NCBI RefSeq assembly: GCF_021728415.1
Contig: NZ_JAKKDV010000009.1
Span: forward strand, 1-64,000
From: Flaviramulus multivorans
Lineage (GTDB): Bacteria; Bacteroidota; Bacteroidia; Flavobacteriales; Flavobacteriaceae
DNA: 64,000 nt
Direction of reading: 5' to 3'
Of the stretch, positions 9,307-17,940 are shown one piece after another. Within the stretch, counting starts at the first letter, position 1; every line of letters begins with the position of its first letter. The translations under genes and the position numbers were made by a program. The notes below the pieces were generated by a model. It had not been told where the DNA came from. It did no database searches and was given only the letters and a program-made list of their open reading frames with translations.

Positions 9307-9684
9307 ATGAATAAAAAAGAGATAGCACAAAAGTATCTTCATTTTTTAGAGCATAATGAGATAGATAATATTATAACCCTTTTTAGTAAAAATGGACTTG
9401 TAACATCTCCTGTTTATGGAATAAAAAAAGCGCGTACGTTTTATAAAAAACTATTTGAAGATACCACTAATTCTAAATTGACATTAAAGGGGATTTTCGA
9501 AGACAATGACTCTAATAAAATAGCTATTTATTTTAATTATAACTGGACATTGATTGATAATTCCTTTGTTGAATTTGACGTTGTAGATATTCTTGAGTTT
9601 GATGCAGACAATAAAATAAAACATCTGAATATTATTTACGATTCCGTAATAACACGCCAATTAGTTGCAAACCTTAATAAATAA
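9307..9684 (+). CDS. SnoaL/NTF2-like small protein
   Basis: A 125-aa protein with the NTF2-like (SnoaL) cone fold pattern. An N-terminal helix pair (AQKYLHFLEHNEIDNIITLF) is followed by SKNGLVTSPVYG, FYKKLFEDT and then strands with YFNYNWTLIDNSFVEFDVVDI and FDADNKIKHLNIIYD. The fold is used both for enzymes and for ligand binding, so a specific role cannot be given. It is a single gene ending at a strong bidirectional terminator. Confidence 0.75.
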   Translation: MNKKEIAQKYLHFLEHNEIDNIITLFSKNGLVTSPVYGIKKARTFYKKLFEDTTNSKLTLKGIFEDNDSNKIAIYFNYNWTLIDNSFVEFDVVDILEFDADNKIKHLNIIYDSVITRQLVANLNK

Positions 9685-9711
9685 AAAAGCTCACCAAATG
9701 GTGAGCTTTTT
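9684..9711. terminator. Bidirectional terminator
   Basis: GCTCACC (9689-9695) pairs with GGTGAGC (9700-9706), loop AAAT, flanked by an A-run and a T-run. It separates the convergent NTF2-like and DUF4870 genes. Confidence 0.9.
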
Positions 9712-9733
9712 GTTTTATCTCGTTCTAACTAAA

Positions 9734-10072
9734 CTAACTAATAAAATTAAGAGATAAAGGGTATTTTGGTGTTTCTCCATTACTAGCTTTTATAGCATTA
9801 ATAATGGGAAATATTATAGAAATGATTCCTAAAATTAAAAAACCTAATAGGCCTAATCCAAAAAGTAAAATTAACGGTATACATATAATAAAATAAAGAA
9901 TTAAACTTAATTGGAAGTTTACTATATTTTTTCCATGGTCATCCATTTTATATACCTTTTCTTTTTGTGTAAGCCAAAGTACTAATGGCAATATTAAGCT
10001 TCCAAAACCAGTAATTAGACTAATTAATTGGCTTAAATGGGTAATAACGATTAATTGGTTGTCTTGTCTCAT
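9734..10072 (-). CDS. DUF4870 domain membrane protein
   Basis: A 112-aa inner-membrane protein of the DUF4870 family, function unknown. The family pattern is plain: a starting RQDNQLIVITHLSQL, a hydrophobic hairpin GFGSLILPLVLWLTQK, the conserved MDDHGKNIVNFQLS, then two more membrane segments around residues 68-100. The frame is open 13 codons further upstream, but the ATG at 10072 is chosen because family members begin within a few residues of this motif. Transcribed alone. Confidence 0.82.
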   Translation of the reverse strand: MRQDNQLIVITHLSQLISLITGFGSLILPLVLWLTQKEKVYKMDDHGKNIVNFQLSLILYFIICIPLILLFGLGLLGFLILGIISIIFPIINAIKASNGETPKYPLSLNFIS

Positions 10073-10255
10073 GATGGTAATGTTTTGATTGATACTTATT
10101 TGACGCATCAAAACAAAAAATGTTACAAATTTTATGTTTCCATCTCAAATATTCTACTTTTTGTTGAGCATTACATTATTCAACAACGTTGCATTACAAC
10201 ATATTGCTTTCATTACTTTACCCTTTAATACAATTAGATTCCTTTATGGTTTTAT

Positions 10256-11095
10256 TCAATGTTGCTTTAATACCAAAAAAGGAATATCAATTTTAAAAGC
10301 GAATGTCTCAACGACATGTTTAGAAAATAGTCTTTCTAAAAAAGAATGCTTTTTACTTAGCATCGCAATGATTTTTACATCATTAGATATTATATAATCA
10401 TGAATCGTTTTAAAAACATCTTTGTCTTCTAAAGGCTTTCTATCCACGGTAACTTCAATGAAATTTTCTTTAAAGAAATTCATATTCTCGATTCGTTTCT
10501 CTTCAAAATTGTAATCCTCTATCACATGCAAAACTTTTAGTTTTGCTTTAAAATTTGAAACTAAGTCTATTAATATTTTAAAGCTTTGAGCAGCGTACGA
10601 TGTAGAAAAACTACAAGAAAAAGCAACAGTGTCAATTTTTTTAAATTTGCAGGTGTCAGGAATTGCTAAAACTGGAACGTTACACCGTTGCATAACATGT
10701 ACCGTATTACTTCCAAAAAGTATTTTGTTTAAACCCGAGGCGCCCTTGGTACCCATGATTATCAAATCCACACTATTCACTTCACAGGTTTGGTTTATTG
10801 CATCTATAAAGTTGTCATAATCAACAATAGAATAAAACGTGTGGCTTTTATTCTTATACTTTTTTTTCAACTGAGAAATAATATTCGAGATGGATCGTTT
10901 TGCAGCATCAACAAGCGTATTGTAAATGGTTGCAGATGAAGATACCGTCATTAAATCATCAGAAATAAATGATGATGCTTTCTGAACATTCATTACGTAA
11001 AAAGAGCAAGTATCATGTTCTAACAATTTCACCGCATAATTAATGGCATTAATTGAATTCTTTGAAAAATCTGTGGGTAACAAAATGGTTTTCAT
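10256..11095 (-). CDS. Universal stress protein, two tandem Usp domains
   Basis: A cytoplasmic protein of 279 aa built from two UspA-type domains, as is common in Bacteroidetes. Domain 1 (about 1-147) starts ILLPTDFSKNSINAINYA and carries the ATP-binding signature IMGTKGASGLNKILFGSNTVHVMQ (near residue 115) in the form G-x2-G-x9-G-S/N. Domain 2 (about 155-279) is more divergent: its loop, MLSKKHSFLERLFSKHVVET, lacks the glycines needed for nucleotide binding. The protein may thus bind one ATP per chain. A TAATTTTG -7 candidate lies at 11108-11115 on the complementary strand. Transcribed alone. Confidence 0.9.
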   Translation of the reverse strand: MKTILLPTDFSKNSINAINYAVKLLEHDTCSFYVMNVQKASSFISDDLMTVSSSATIYNTLVDAAKRSISNIISQLKKKYKNKSHTFYSIVDYDNFIDAINQTCEVNSVDLIIMGTKGASGLNKILFGSNTVHVMQRCNVPVLAIPDTCKFKKIDTVAFSCSFSTSYAAQSFKILIDLVSNFKAKLKVLHVIEDYNFEEKRIENMNFFKENFIEVTVDRKPLEDKDVFKTIHDYIISNDVKIIAMLSKKHSFLERLFSKHVVETFAFKIDIPFLVLKQH

Positions 11096-11282
11096 CTATA
11101 GATAAATCAAAATTATCTAGTAAATGTAACTTCCGTAATTATCTAAAACTATGACATTTATCAGGTATCAAAATAAACCACTTTCTTTAAGAAAAGAAAA
11201 ATTAGTATAATTATTTAAAGCATTGTATTTTTCGGCACAATAAATGTAAAATAACACGTTATAACCCAAATAAAAAATTTAT

Positions 11283-12050
11283 ATGCAGCGTATTCACCTT
11301 TTGTTGACTTTCTTAATTACACTAACCACACATGCTCAAAATAATGCCTTCATTTCAGGCGAAAAACTTGTTTATACGGCTTCCTATAATATGTCTGGAA
11401 TTTTAACCGACATAGCACAAGTCACTATGGAAACCAGTGAAGTAAAAACTTCTAAAGCTACTCTTTTAAGACTAAAATGTACTGCTACCACATACAGCAA
11501 ATGGGATAATTTCTTTAAAATTAGAGATTTATATGAAAGCTATGTTAATCCAAAAAATTTAACGCCCTACATATACAATCGAGACATTAATGAAGGTAGT
11601 TATTACAAAAACATGAAATATACCTTTAGCCATAAAACAAATACAGTTAAATCGATTCAGAAAAAAAAGAATAACAAAATAGAAAACAAAACGGTTAATA
11701 TTAGTGCTGGTACAAAAGACATTGTATCAACTATGTATAACATCAGGTTATTTGATTTTGCAAACATGGTAAAAGGAACAACCAAAACTTTCGTTATTAT
11801 ATTTGATAGAAGAGAGATAAACGGACAGATTACCTTTTTAGGTAAAGAAACCATATCAACAGCTATTGGTCAGAAAGAATGTTATAAATTAGCTATTGGC
11901 TCAAGTGAACCGGATGTACTTCAAGGTAAAAACAGTAATTTTTTGTGGTTAACGGCTGATGCAAATAAAATTCCTGTTTATGGTAAATTTAAAATACCTG
12001 TAGGAAATGGAGAATTAAAAATAAAATCAGTATCAGGACTAAAAAATTAA
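11283..12050 (+). CDS. DUF3108 exported protein
   Basis: A 255-aa periplasmic or outer-membrane-associated protein with a signal peptide (about residues 1-18, ending THA before Gln). It has the DUF3108 pattern: FISGEKLVYTASYNMSGILTDIAQVTME at the start of the mature part, YNRDINEGSYYKNMKYTF in the middle and FLWLTADANKIPVYGKFKIPVG near the end. The function of the family is unknown; it is thought to be a beta-barrel-like envelope domain. A small membrane-protein gene follows 4 bp after the stop, so they form a pair. Confidence 0.85.
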   Translation: MQRIHLLLTFLITLTTHAQNNAFISGEKLVYTASYNMSGILTDIAQVTMETSEVKTSKATLLRLKCTATTYSKWDNFFKIRDLYESYVNPKNLTPYIYNRDINEGSYYKNMKYTFSHKTNTVKSIQKKKNNKIENKTVNISAGTKDIVSTMYNIRLFDFANMVKGTTKTFVIIFDRREINGQITFLGKETISTAIGQKECYKLAIGSSEPDVLQGKNSNFLWLTADANKIPVYGKFKIPVGNGELKIKSVSGLKN

Positions 12051-12054
12051 ATAA

Positions 12055-12426
12055 ATGAAAAAACTATTTACAATTTTAGCATTAGTTGCATCTGTTGTGG
12101 CAATTATATTTTCTGTTTTACCTATTTCAAATTTGGCTATTTTTCCAGCTATAGCAGCCCTTATTTTTGGTCTGATTGCTTTTTACTTATCAAAAAAATC
12201 AGGCAACGTTAAAAAAATTATTCAATTTACTTTTTTGTTAACCATAATGGCGCTTTCAATAACCATATATAAAGCTCTTTTTACAAAGACTGAAGTAGCT
12301 AATACTGAAACACTTGAAGCTACTGAAACAAAACTTGAGGAGGAAGCCATTGAAGAACTCGAGGAATTAGAATTTGACGATATAGAAATTGAAGATGAAT
12401 TGGAGAATATTTCTGTTGATGAGTAA
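12055..12426 (+). CDS. Small membrane protein with acidic C-terminal tail
   Basis: Family not recognised. The 123-aa product has three hydrophobic segments (about 3-23, 27-46 and 58-76). It ends in a strongly acidic tail of about 40 residues rich in Glu and Asp (LEEEAIEELEELEFDD and following). The start ATG is 4 bp after the DUF3108 stop, implying cotranscription and perhaps a shared role at the envelope. The acidic tail is probably cytoplasmic or periplasmic depending on topology, which cannot be decided by eye. Confidence 0.7.
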   Translation: MKKLFTILALVASVVAIIFSVLPISNLAIFPAIAALIFGLIAFYLSKKSGNVKKIIQFTFLLTIMALSITIYKALFTKTEVANTETLEATETKLEEEAIEELEELEFDDIEIEDELENISVDE

Positions 12427-12552
12427 GTAATTTCTTCAATATTTGTATATTTGCCAATAAGATTATTTTGTTGTACTAACATACTGAAACGTTTTCTTGC
12501 CCCGGGAATATTTTCATTGTAGGTTACATGGGATTAAAACCTATTAAAACAC

Positions 12553-13605
12553 ATGAAAACTTTTTTTATTCTCTCACTCTTCATACTGGTAGGTACATGC
12601 TCAACCCCAAAGTACAGTGTTAAAGTTGAAAACTTAAAAAATAGTATTGAACTTGTTGATAGTACATTAGTCATCAAATATGCTAACACTATAACTTCAG
12701 ATGAATTAAAGACCCATTTATATAAATTTTCGTCTAAAGAATTTTTAGGAAGAAAAGTAGGCGAAGTTGGTCAGAAAAAAGCATCTGAATTTTTAAAATC
12801 TTATTACCAAAAAGAAAGTATACAATCGCCTTATGGAGGAGATAATTATTATCAGTTCATCCCTTCAAATTTCTTTACAAAAAACATAAAAAGCACAGAG
12901 AATGTTTTAGCATATATAGAAGGTACAGAAAAACCAAACGAAGTTATTGTTATTTCAGCTCACTTAGACCATTTAGGAATTTCGGATAACGGCGAAATAT
13001 TTCAAGGCGCTGATGATGATGGTTCAGGTACTGTGGCTATAATGGAAATGGCACAAGCTTTTAAGATAGCTAAACAACAAGGAGAAGGTCCTAAAAGGAG
13101 CATTTTATTTCTTCATTTCACTGCTGAAGAAATAGGAAAACAAGGCTCTGAATTCTATACTGAACACCCTGTATTTCCCTTAGAAAATACGGTAGCAAAT
13201 CTAAATATTGATATGATTGGGCGTATTGATGATTTACACAAAAGTGATAAAGACTATATATACCTAATTGGTTCCGATAGACTAAGTAAAGAACTTCATT
13301 ACATATCGGAAAAAGTTAATAGTAGTTATTTTAATATTAATCTAGATTATAGATATAACGTAATAGGCGAAAGCAACCGATATTACTCAAGATCTGACCA
13401 TTATAACTTCGCAATTCATGATATTCCTGTTATTTTTTACTTCAATGGTGAACATAAAGACTATCATCAAACCACTGATACTCCTGACAAAATAGATTAC
13501 CAATTGCTTGAAAAACGCACGAAGCTAATTTTTGCTACGGCGTGGCAAATAGCCAATCGGGAACATCGTGTTGTTATTGATGATGAAAATGAACTGTTAA
13601 ATTAG
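12553..13605 (+). CDS. M28 family metallopeptidase (first of a tandem pair)
   Basis: A zinc aminopeptidase-like enzyme of family M28 (350 aa), exported. The two-zinc ligands are visible: His in VISAHLDHLG (near residue 138), Asp in GADDDGSGT (near 154), the Glu pair in FTAEEIG (near 194), Asp in NIDMIGRI and a late His in YFNGEHKDYHQTTDTPDKI (near 303). The N-terminus is hydrophobic with a cysteine at about 16 (LVGTC), a slightly atypical lipobox. It is clearly homologous along its length to the next gene, so this is a tandem duplication. A TATATTTG -7 candidate lies at 12446-12453. Confidence 0.9.
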   Translation: MKTFFILSLFILVGTCSTPKYSVKVENLKNSIELVDSTLVIKYANTITSDELKTHLYKFSSKEFLGRKVGEVGQKKASEFLKSYYQKESIQSPYGGDNYYQFIPSNFFTKNIKSTENVLAYIEGTEKPNEVIVISAHLDHLGISDNGEIFQGADDDGSGTVAIMEMAQAFKIAKQQGEGPKRSILFLHFTAEEIGKQGSEFYTEHPVFPLENTVANLNIDMIGRIDDLHKSDKDYIYLIGSDRLSKELHYISEKVNSSYFNINLDYRYNVIGESNRYYSRSDHYNFAIHDIPVIFYFNGEHKDYHQTTDTPDKIDYQLLEKRTKLIFATAWQIANREHRVVIDDENELLN

Positions 13606-13676
13606 AAATAAATATTGTGTTCTCCTCTTACATTTTTGTAATATAGCACTGTAAAAATTATTTAAAACTTAAAGAC

Positions 13677-14687
13677 TTGAAAAAATTAGCTATTCTTTTA
13701 TGCACTACACTTTTATTGACTTCTTGTAGTTCATCTCAAAATAAAAATAAAACTCAAAAAACAGTAACCCCAGAAACTTACGCAAAAACCATTACTTCAA
13801 CTGAGTTAAAAGAAATGCTCTTTACATATGCTTCGGATGAATTTGAAGGTAGAAGAACTGGAGAACCAGGGCAAAAAAAGGCGATAGAATACTTGAAAAG
13901 CCAATACGTCTCTGCTGGAATTCCTTCACCAATAGCAGAAGGTGATTATTTTCAGGAAATACCAGCTTCCTATTTTAAAGGAGATACAAAAGATTCTGAG
14001 AATGTGTTAGCCTATATAAAAGGTTCTGAAAAACCTGAGGAGGTTATTGTTATTTCAGCACATTTAGATCATATTGGTGTATCAAAAAATGGTGACATCA
14101 ATAATGGTGCTGATGATGACGGGTCTGGTACGGTGGCCATTTTAGAAATTGCAGAAGCTTTTAAAGCAGCTGAAAAAGATGGGAACGGGCCTAAACGTAC
14201 AATTTTATTTCTTCATGTTACAGGTGAAGAAATTGGACTTTATGGTTCGCGTTATTACGCTGATGAAGACCCCATTTTCCCATTAAAAAATACCGTAGCT
14301 AATTTAAATATTGATATGATTGGACGCGTTGATTCTAAACATGAAGAAAAAGGTAATTATCTTTATTTAATAGGGTCAGACAAATTGAGTAAAGAATTAC
14401 ATAAAATATCAGAAGAGGTTAATAAAAAATACTTTAACATAGAGTTTGATTATACTTATAATGATGATAACGACCCGAACCGGTTTTATTACAGATCCGA
14501 TCATTATAACTTTGCAAAGAACAACATTCCAGTAATTTTCTATTTTAATGGTACGCATGCTGACTATCACAGACCAAGTGACACACCTGATAAAATTAAT
14601 TACGAATTTTTAGAAACCCGTACACGTTTAATTTTTCATACTGCTTGGGAATTGGCAAATAGAGAAGAACGTATAAAAGTGGACTAA
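13677..14687 (+). CDS. M28 family metallopeptidase, lipoprotein (second of a tandem pair)
   Basis: Second M28 zinc peptidase, 336 aa, with a clear lipoprotein signal (MKKLAILLCTTLLLTSC), so probably membrane-anchored on the periplasmic or surface side. Ligand motifs match its neighbour: SAHLDHIG, GADDDGSGT, VTGEEIG, NIDMIGRV and YFNGTHADYHRPSDTPDKI. The start is TTG at 13677: an in-frame TAG lies 11 codons upstream with no ATG between, and the signal peptide begins exactly here. The region between the N-terminus and the catalytic domain is the most diverged part relative to the first copy. It ends at the hairpin at 14709-14736. Confidence 0.92.
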   Translation: MKKLAILLCTTLLLTSCSSSQNKNKTQKTVTPETYAKTITSTELKEMLFTYASDEFEGRRTGEPGQKKAIEYLKSQYVSAGIPSPIAEGDYFQEIPASYFKGDTKDSENVLAYIKGSEKPEEVIVISAHLDHIGVSKNGDINNGADDDGSGTVAILEIAEAFKAAEKDGNGPKRTILFLHVTGEEIGLYGSRYYADEDPIFPLKNTVANLNIDMIGRVDSKHEEKGNYLYLIGSDKLSKELHKISEEVNKKYFNIEFDYTYNDDNDPNRFYYRSDHYNFAKNNIPVIFYFNGTHADYHRPSDTPDKINYEFLETRTRLIFHTAWELANREERIKVD

Positions 14688-14704
14688 AAAGTCTATTAGA
14701 AATA

Positions 14705-14740
14705 CAAAAAAGCCTTTCAATTTCTTGAAAGGCTTTACTT
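14705..14740. terminator. Bidirectional terminator between the M28 pair and tRNA-His
   Basis: A perfect 12-bp stem, 14709-14720 with 14725-14736, loop TTTC. On the minus strand it is followed by six T residues, making it the terminator of tRNA-His; it also closes the peptidase unit. Confidence 0.9.
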
Positions 14741-14744
14741 TTTG

Positions 14745-14819
14745 GGTGGAAGACCGGGCTCGAACCGGCGACCCTTGGTACCACAAACCAATGCTCTAAC
14801 CAACTGAGCTACAACCACC
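14745..14819 (-). tRNA. tRNA-His (anticodon GTG)
   Basis: Read on the minus strand, the cloverleaf has acceptor GTGGTTG with an encoded extra G at -1, D-arm GCTC/GAGC, anticodon stem TTGGT/ACCAA with loop TTGTGGT (anticodon GTG), T-arm GCCGG-TTCGAGC-CCGGT and discriminator C. G-1 opposite C73 is the identity element of tRNA-His. CCA is not encoded. The 3' acceptor strand reads CTTCCAC, which gives two adjacent T-T oppositions at positions 5-68 and 6-67. A promoter lies at 14847-14878. Confidence 0.92.
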
Positions 14820-14846
14820 ATGTAGCATGCACTAATAATGCGAGTG

Positions 14847-14878
14847 CAAATGTAATTTATTTCAATGGTATCTACAAA
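14847..14878 (-). promoter_or_regulatory. Bacteroidetes-type promoter of tRNA-His
   Basis: On the minus strand TTTG (complement of 14875-14878), a 20-bp spacer and TACATTTG (complement of 14847-14854), a full match to TTTG / TAnnTTTG. The tRNA 5' end is 27 bp further on. Confidence 0.8.
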
Positions 14879-14908
14879 GACTTTTTTAATATTTTTAATG
14901 AAGTTTCT

Positions 14909-15631
14909 CTACTTCAAATCGAATAAACTATCTACAGCTACATAACGTTCAACAGTGAAACCTTCGGCGTACTCTACACCAACCATTCGTCCTAAATCTC
15001 TCGCTCTGTACTTGACGCTGTCAGTAAAATTTTTACTTGATATAGGCGTTTCTGGTTCTTTACTTTTTTCATCATAAAACTGCGTTTTATAAGCTAATAC
15101 CGATTTCATTTTTAAATCCATAAATTCAGAAATATCAACAACTAAGTCCGGTTGCAAATTTTTCCATTGAATATAATGATAGACCTGTTTCGGTCGCCAA
15201 GGTTCTTGCCAACCATCGCTATCTTCTACCTTTGTATCAATTTTAAGTAGTCCGCTCAAAAAACAAGCGTCACTCACTAATTTACTACCTTTTGCATGAT
15301 CTATGTGCCTATCGTCAATAGCATTACAAATCACAATTTCTGGTTGATACTTACGTATCATTTTGATAATTTCTATTTGATGTGATTTATCATTCACAAA
15401 AAATCCATCAGCAAATTCCATATTAGTACGCATACTAACCCCTAAAATTTTAGCTGCATTAAAAGACTCTTCATCTCTCGTTTCTGCAGTGCCACGAGTT
15501 CCTAATTCGCCTCTAGTTAAATCAATAATTCCAACTTTTTTTCCTTTGGAAATTTCTTTAGCCAATGTGCCAGCGCAACCCAATTCAACATCATCAGGGT
15601 GTGATCCAAAAGCAAGAATATCTAATTTCAT
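14909..15631 (-). CDS. bshB1: Bacillithiol biosynthesis deacetylase BshB1
   Basis: BshB1 removes the acetyl group from N-acetylglucosaminyl malate, the second step of bacillithiol synthesis, in the cytoplasm. The 240-aa PIG-L fold enzyme has the metal-binding AFGSHPDDVELGCAGTL (His-x-Asp-Asp near residue 11), DLTRGELGTRGTAETR (near 38) and the second metal site DDRHIDHAKG (near 107), plus the C-terminal GRMVGVEYAEGF. These details fit BshB1 better than generic PIG-L deacetylases. It follows the MATE exporter gene with a 41-bp gap on the same strand. bshA and bshC are not in the window. Confidence 0.93.
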   Translation of the reverse strand: MKLDILAFGSHPDDVELGCAGTLAKEISKGKKVGIIDLTRGELGTRGTAETRDEESFNAAKILGVSMRTNMEFADGFFVNDKSHQIEIIKMIRKYQPEIVICNAIDDRHIDHAKGSKLVSDACFLSGLLKIDTKVEDSDGWQEPWRPKQVYHYIQWKNLQPDLVVDISEFMDLKMKSVLAYKTQFYDEKSKEPETPISSKNFTDSVKYRARDLGRMVGVEYAEGFTVERYVAVDSLFDLK

Positions 15632-15672
15632 TTAATTACCTTTATATTATCGAACAATTTACAAATATTCGG

Positions 15673-17079
15673 TTACACTTCTACAGTTTTCCACTTTCCT
15701 TTTTTAAACCAAACTATAGCAACAATGGCGATTATAATTTCAGCTAAAGTAATAGCCCAAAAAACACCTGCAGGTCCAAAATCCAAAATAATTGCCATTA
15801 AGTAAGCAAAGGGCAACTGTAACAACCAAAAACAGACAAAGTTTATATAAGTTGGCGTTTTAGTATCACCTGCTCCATTAAAGGCGTTTATTACCACCAT
15901 TCCATAACCATAAAAGATGTAGCCAGCTGCTATAACCCGCAAACATAGACTACCATATTTTACAACATCGGGAGTTGAGTTAAACAATACAATAATCTGT
16001 GGTGCAAAAACCAAATAAAATATAGAAACAAAGCCCATAAAAATGGCACTATATTTTCCTGTTTTCCAAACCGACTGTTCTGCGCGTTCTGGCTTTTTAG
16101 CGCCTAAATTTTGTCCCACTAATGTAGCCGCAGCATTACTCATGCCCCAAGCAGGCATTAAAGTAAACATCATCACCCGAATAGCTATAGTATATCCTGC
16201 CAATACTTCGCTACCAAACTCGCTCATAATACGCATTAAAAATACCCATGAAGAGGTTCCTATTAAAAATTGACCAATACCACCTAGTGATACTTTAATT
16301 AAATTTAGCATTACACCTACTTGCAGTACTAAATCTTTTACGGCTATTTTTATTTTACTAAACCCAAAAAATAAAATCCCCAATTGAAATAGAACTGCTG
16401 TACCTCGACCTATTGTAGTCGCAATGGCAGCACCTTCAACACCAAAAGCTGGCACAGGTCCAAATCCAAAAATAAAAATAGGGTCAAGAATTATATTAAG
16501 TCCGTTAGATAGAACCAGCGTCCACATAGCCACTGAAGCATCACCAGCACCTCTAAAAATAGCATTAATTAAAAACAGTAGCATGATAGTTACGTTACCA
16601 CCTAAAAGAACTCTTGTATAACCATACCCTTCTGCTATTAAGTCAGGTTCCCCACCCATTAACCCTAATATTTCTTTAGGATATAAAATACCTATGACGC
16701 TTATTATCGATGCAACGAAAACACCGAGAAAAATAACTTGTACCGCAGCATTTGAGGCGCCTTTTAAGTCCTTCTCGCCTACGCGTCGTGCAACAACTGC
16801 TGTAGCCGCCATACTTAAACCAATGGCTACTGCATATACTAAGGTAATTACTGATTCTGTTAAACCAATGGTAGCCACGGCGTTAACACTTACTTGCGAA
16901 ACATACATGATATCTACTAAGGCAAAAATAGATTCCATAAGCATTTCCATTATCATCGGAATAGACAACATAAAAACCGCCTTACGAATACTGCCAGAAG
17001 TAAATTCCTGTTCTTTACCAGTTACCGCTATTTTAAAATATTTGATGAATTGTTTTAAAGAAATTTTATTTGATTGCAT
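15673..17079 (-). CDS. MATE family efflux transporter
   Basis: A 468-aa inner-membrane antiporter with 12 hydrophobic segments in two homologous halves. Typical MATE stretches include RKAVFMLSIPMIMEMLMESIF (first helix), VGEKDLKGAS (the loop after helix 3) and LVGQNLGAKKPERAEQSVW (second-half repeat of the same loop). The substrate cannot be assigned. It is upstream of and probably cotranscribed with bshB1. Its leader carries a structured stretch (17108-17160). The initiating ATG is followed by about 30 cytoplasmic residues before the first helix, slightly longer than in many family members. Confidence 0.9.
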   Translation of the reverse strand: MQSNKISLKQFIKYFKIAVTGKEQEFTSGSIRKAVFMLSIPMIMEMLMESIFALVDIMYVSQVSVNAVATIGLTESVITLVYAVAIGLSMAATAVVARRVGEKDLKGASNAAVQVIFLGVFVASIISVIGILYPKEILGLMGGEPDLIAEGYGYTRVLLGGNVTIMLLFLINAIFRGAGDASVAMWTLVLSNGLNIILDPIFIFGFGPVPAFGVEGAAIATTIGRGTAVLFQLGILFFGFSKIKIAVKDLVLQVGVMLNLIKVSLGGIGQFLIGTSSWVFLMRIMSEFGSEVLAGYTIAIRVMMFTLMPAWGMSNAAATLVGQNLGAKKPERAEQSVWKTGKYSAIFMGFVSIFYLVFAPQIIVLFNSTPDVVKYGSLCLRVIAAGYIFYGYGMVVINAFNGAGDTKTPTYINFVCFWLLQLPFAYLMAIILDFGPAGVFWAITLAEIIIAIVAIVWFKKGKWKTVEV

Positions 17080-17106
17080 TTTGATTTTTTTAAACGTAAT
17101 AATTTA

Positions 17107-17160
17107 CCAAACACGTAGAGCGTTTAGCATTTGTATTGCCCGAGAGAACCTCGATGCTAA
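17107..17160 (-). other. Structured leader of the MATE gene (possible cis-acting RNA)
   Basis: TTAGCAT (17124-17130) and ATGCTAA (17154-17160) pair. Directly inside one side, CGAG (17141-17144) pairs with CTCG (17150-17153), so the two helices stack, leaving a one-sided 10-nt bulge. A further imperfect stem, AAACACG/CGTTT, sits at 17109-17125. On the minus strand the structure ends 45 nt before the MATE start codon. I cannot match it to a known riboswitch class. Confidence 0.4.
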
Positions 17161-17277
17161 TCCGGAAGTCAAATTAAACAATCATAAGGCACAAATATTG
17201 AAAAAATTATTGAAAACTACAAAATAGATTTTTATGGCATTAACTTCATTTCCTATATATTCGCAAAAAGTTTAAAA

Positions 17278-17937
17278 ATGCTAAAAGCCGTTATTTTTGA
17301 TATGGATGGCGTTATTATAGATAGCGAACCTATGCATATTAAAGCCTACAATGATATGTTTAATGAAGTTGGAATTGAAGTTTCAACCCAACTTTACGAA
17401 TCGTTTACAGGACAATCTACCATCAATATTTGCAAACGTTTGTGCGACCATTTTAAACTTAAACAAACACCCGAAGCTCTAGTTGCTATCAAACGAAAAC
17501 ATTATAAGCAGTTTTTTGATAGCAATTCAGATCTTGCCCTTATTGATGGGGTTTTTGATTTAATAAAAGATTATCACAGTAATGGTTTAAAATTGGTTTT
17601 AGGCTCTTCGGCTGCTATGACGAGTATTAACCAAATTTTTGATCGTTTTGATTTAAACTCATATTTTATTGCAAAATTTAGTGGAGGTGATTTAAAACAA
17701 TCCAAACCTCATCCTGAAATTTTTATAAAATCAGCTCAAGCAACTGGTTTTAAAAGAGAAGAATGTATGGTAATTGAAGATTCTACTAATGGCATTCTAG
17801 CGGCAAAAGCAGCAGGTCTTTTTTGCGTGGGCTATGACAGTTTTCACTCCAAAAACCAAGATTATAGTAGGGCTGATTTGGTTATAAAGGATTTTAAGGA
17901 AATTGCTTTTGATAAAATCCAACCTATTTTTACTTAA
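17278..17937 (+). CDS. HAD-superfamily phosphatase (beta-phosphoglucomutase-like)
   Basis: A 219-aa cytoplasmic HAD subfamily I enzyme. Motif I is VIFDMDGVIIDSEP (residues 4-17, with the Asp nucleophile and the general acid two residues on). A four-helix cap follows, then motif II VLGSSAA (near 108), the motif III lysine in KQSKPHPEIF (near 140) and motif IV VIEDSTNGILAAKAAG (near 164). The cap and the ExP motif resemble beta-phosphoglucomutase/phosphatase members such as YcjU or GPH-like enzymes; the substrate is not determined. It stands alone, convergent with mscL 3 bp away. Confidence 0.9.
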   Translation: MLKAVIFDMDGVIIDSEPMHIKAYNDMFNEVGIEVSTQLYESFTGQSTINICKRLCDHFKLKQTPEALVAIKRKHYKQFFDSNSDLALIDGVFDLIKDYHSNGLKLVLGSSAAMTSINQIFDRFDLNSYFIAKFSGGDLKQSKPHPEIFIKSAQATGFKREECMVIEDSTNGILAAKAAGLFCVGYDSFHSKNQDYSRADLVIKDFKEIAFDKIQPIFT

Positions 17938-17940
17938 ATA

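Noticed and set aside
10134-10397. 87-codon ORF on the plus strand
   Set aside because: It overlaps the universal stress protein gene in antisense, its product is compositionally unlike its neighbours, and it has no promoter.
16694-17227. 177-codon plus-strand ORF overlapping the MATE gene
   Set aside because: Mostly antisense to the MATE coding sequence, with a Thr/Ala-rich composition typical of a shadow.
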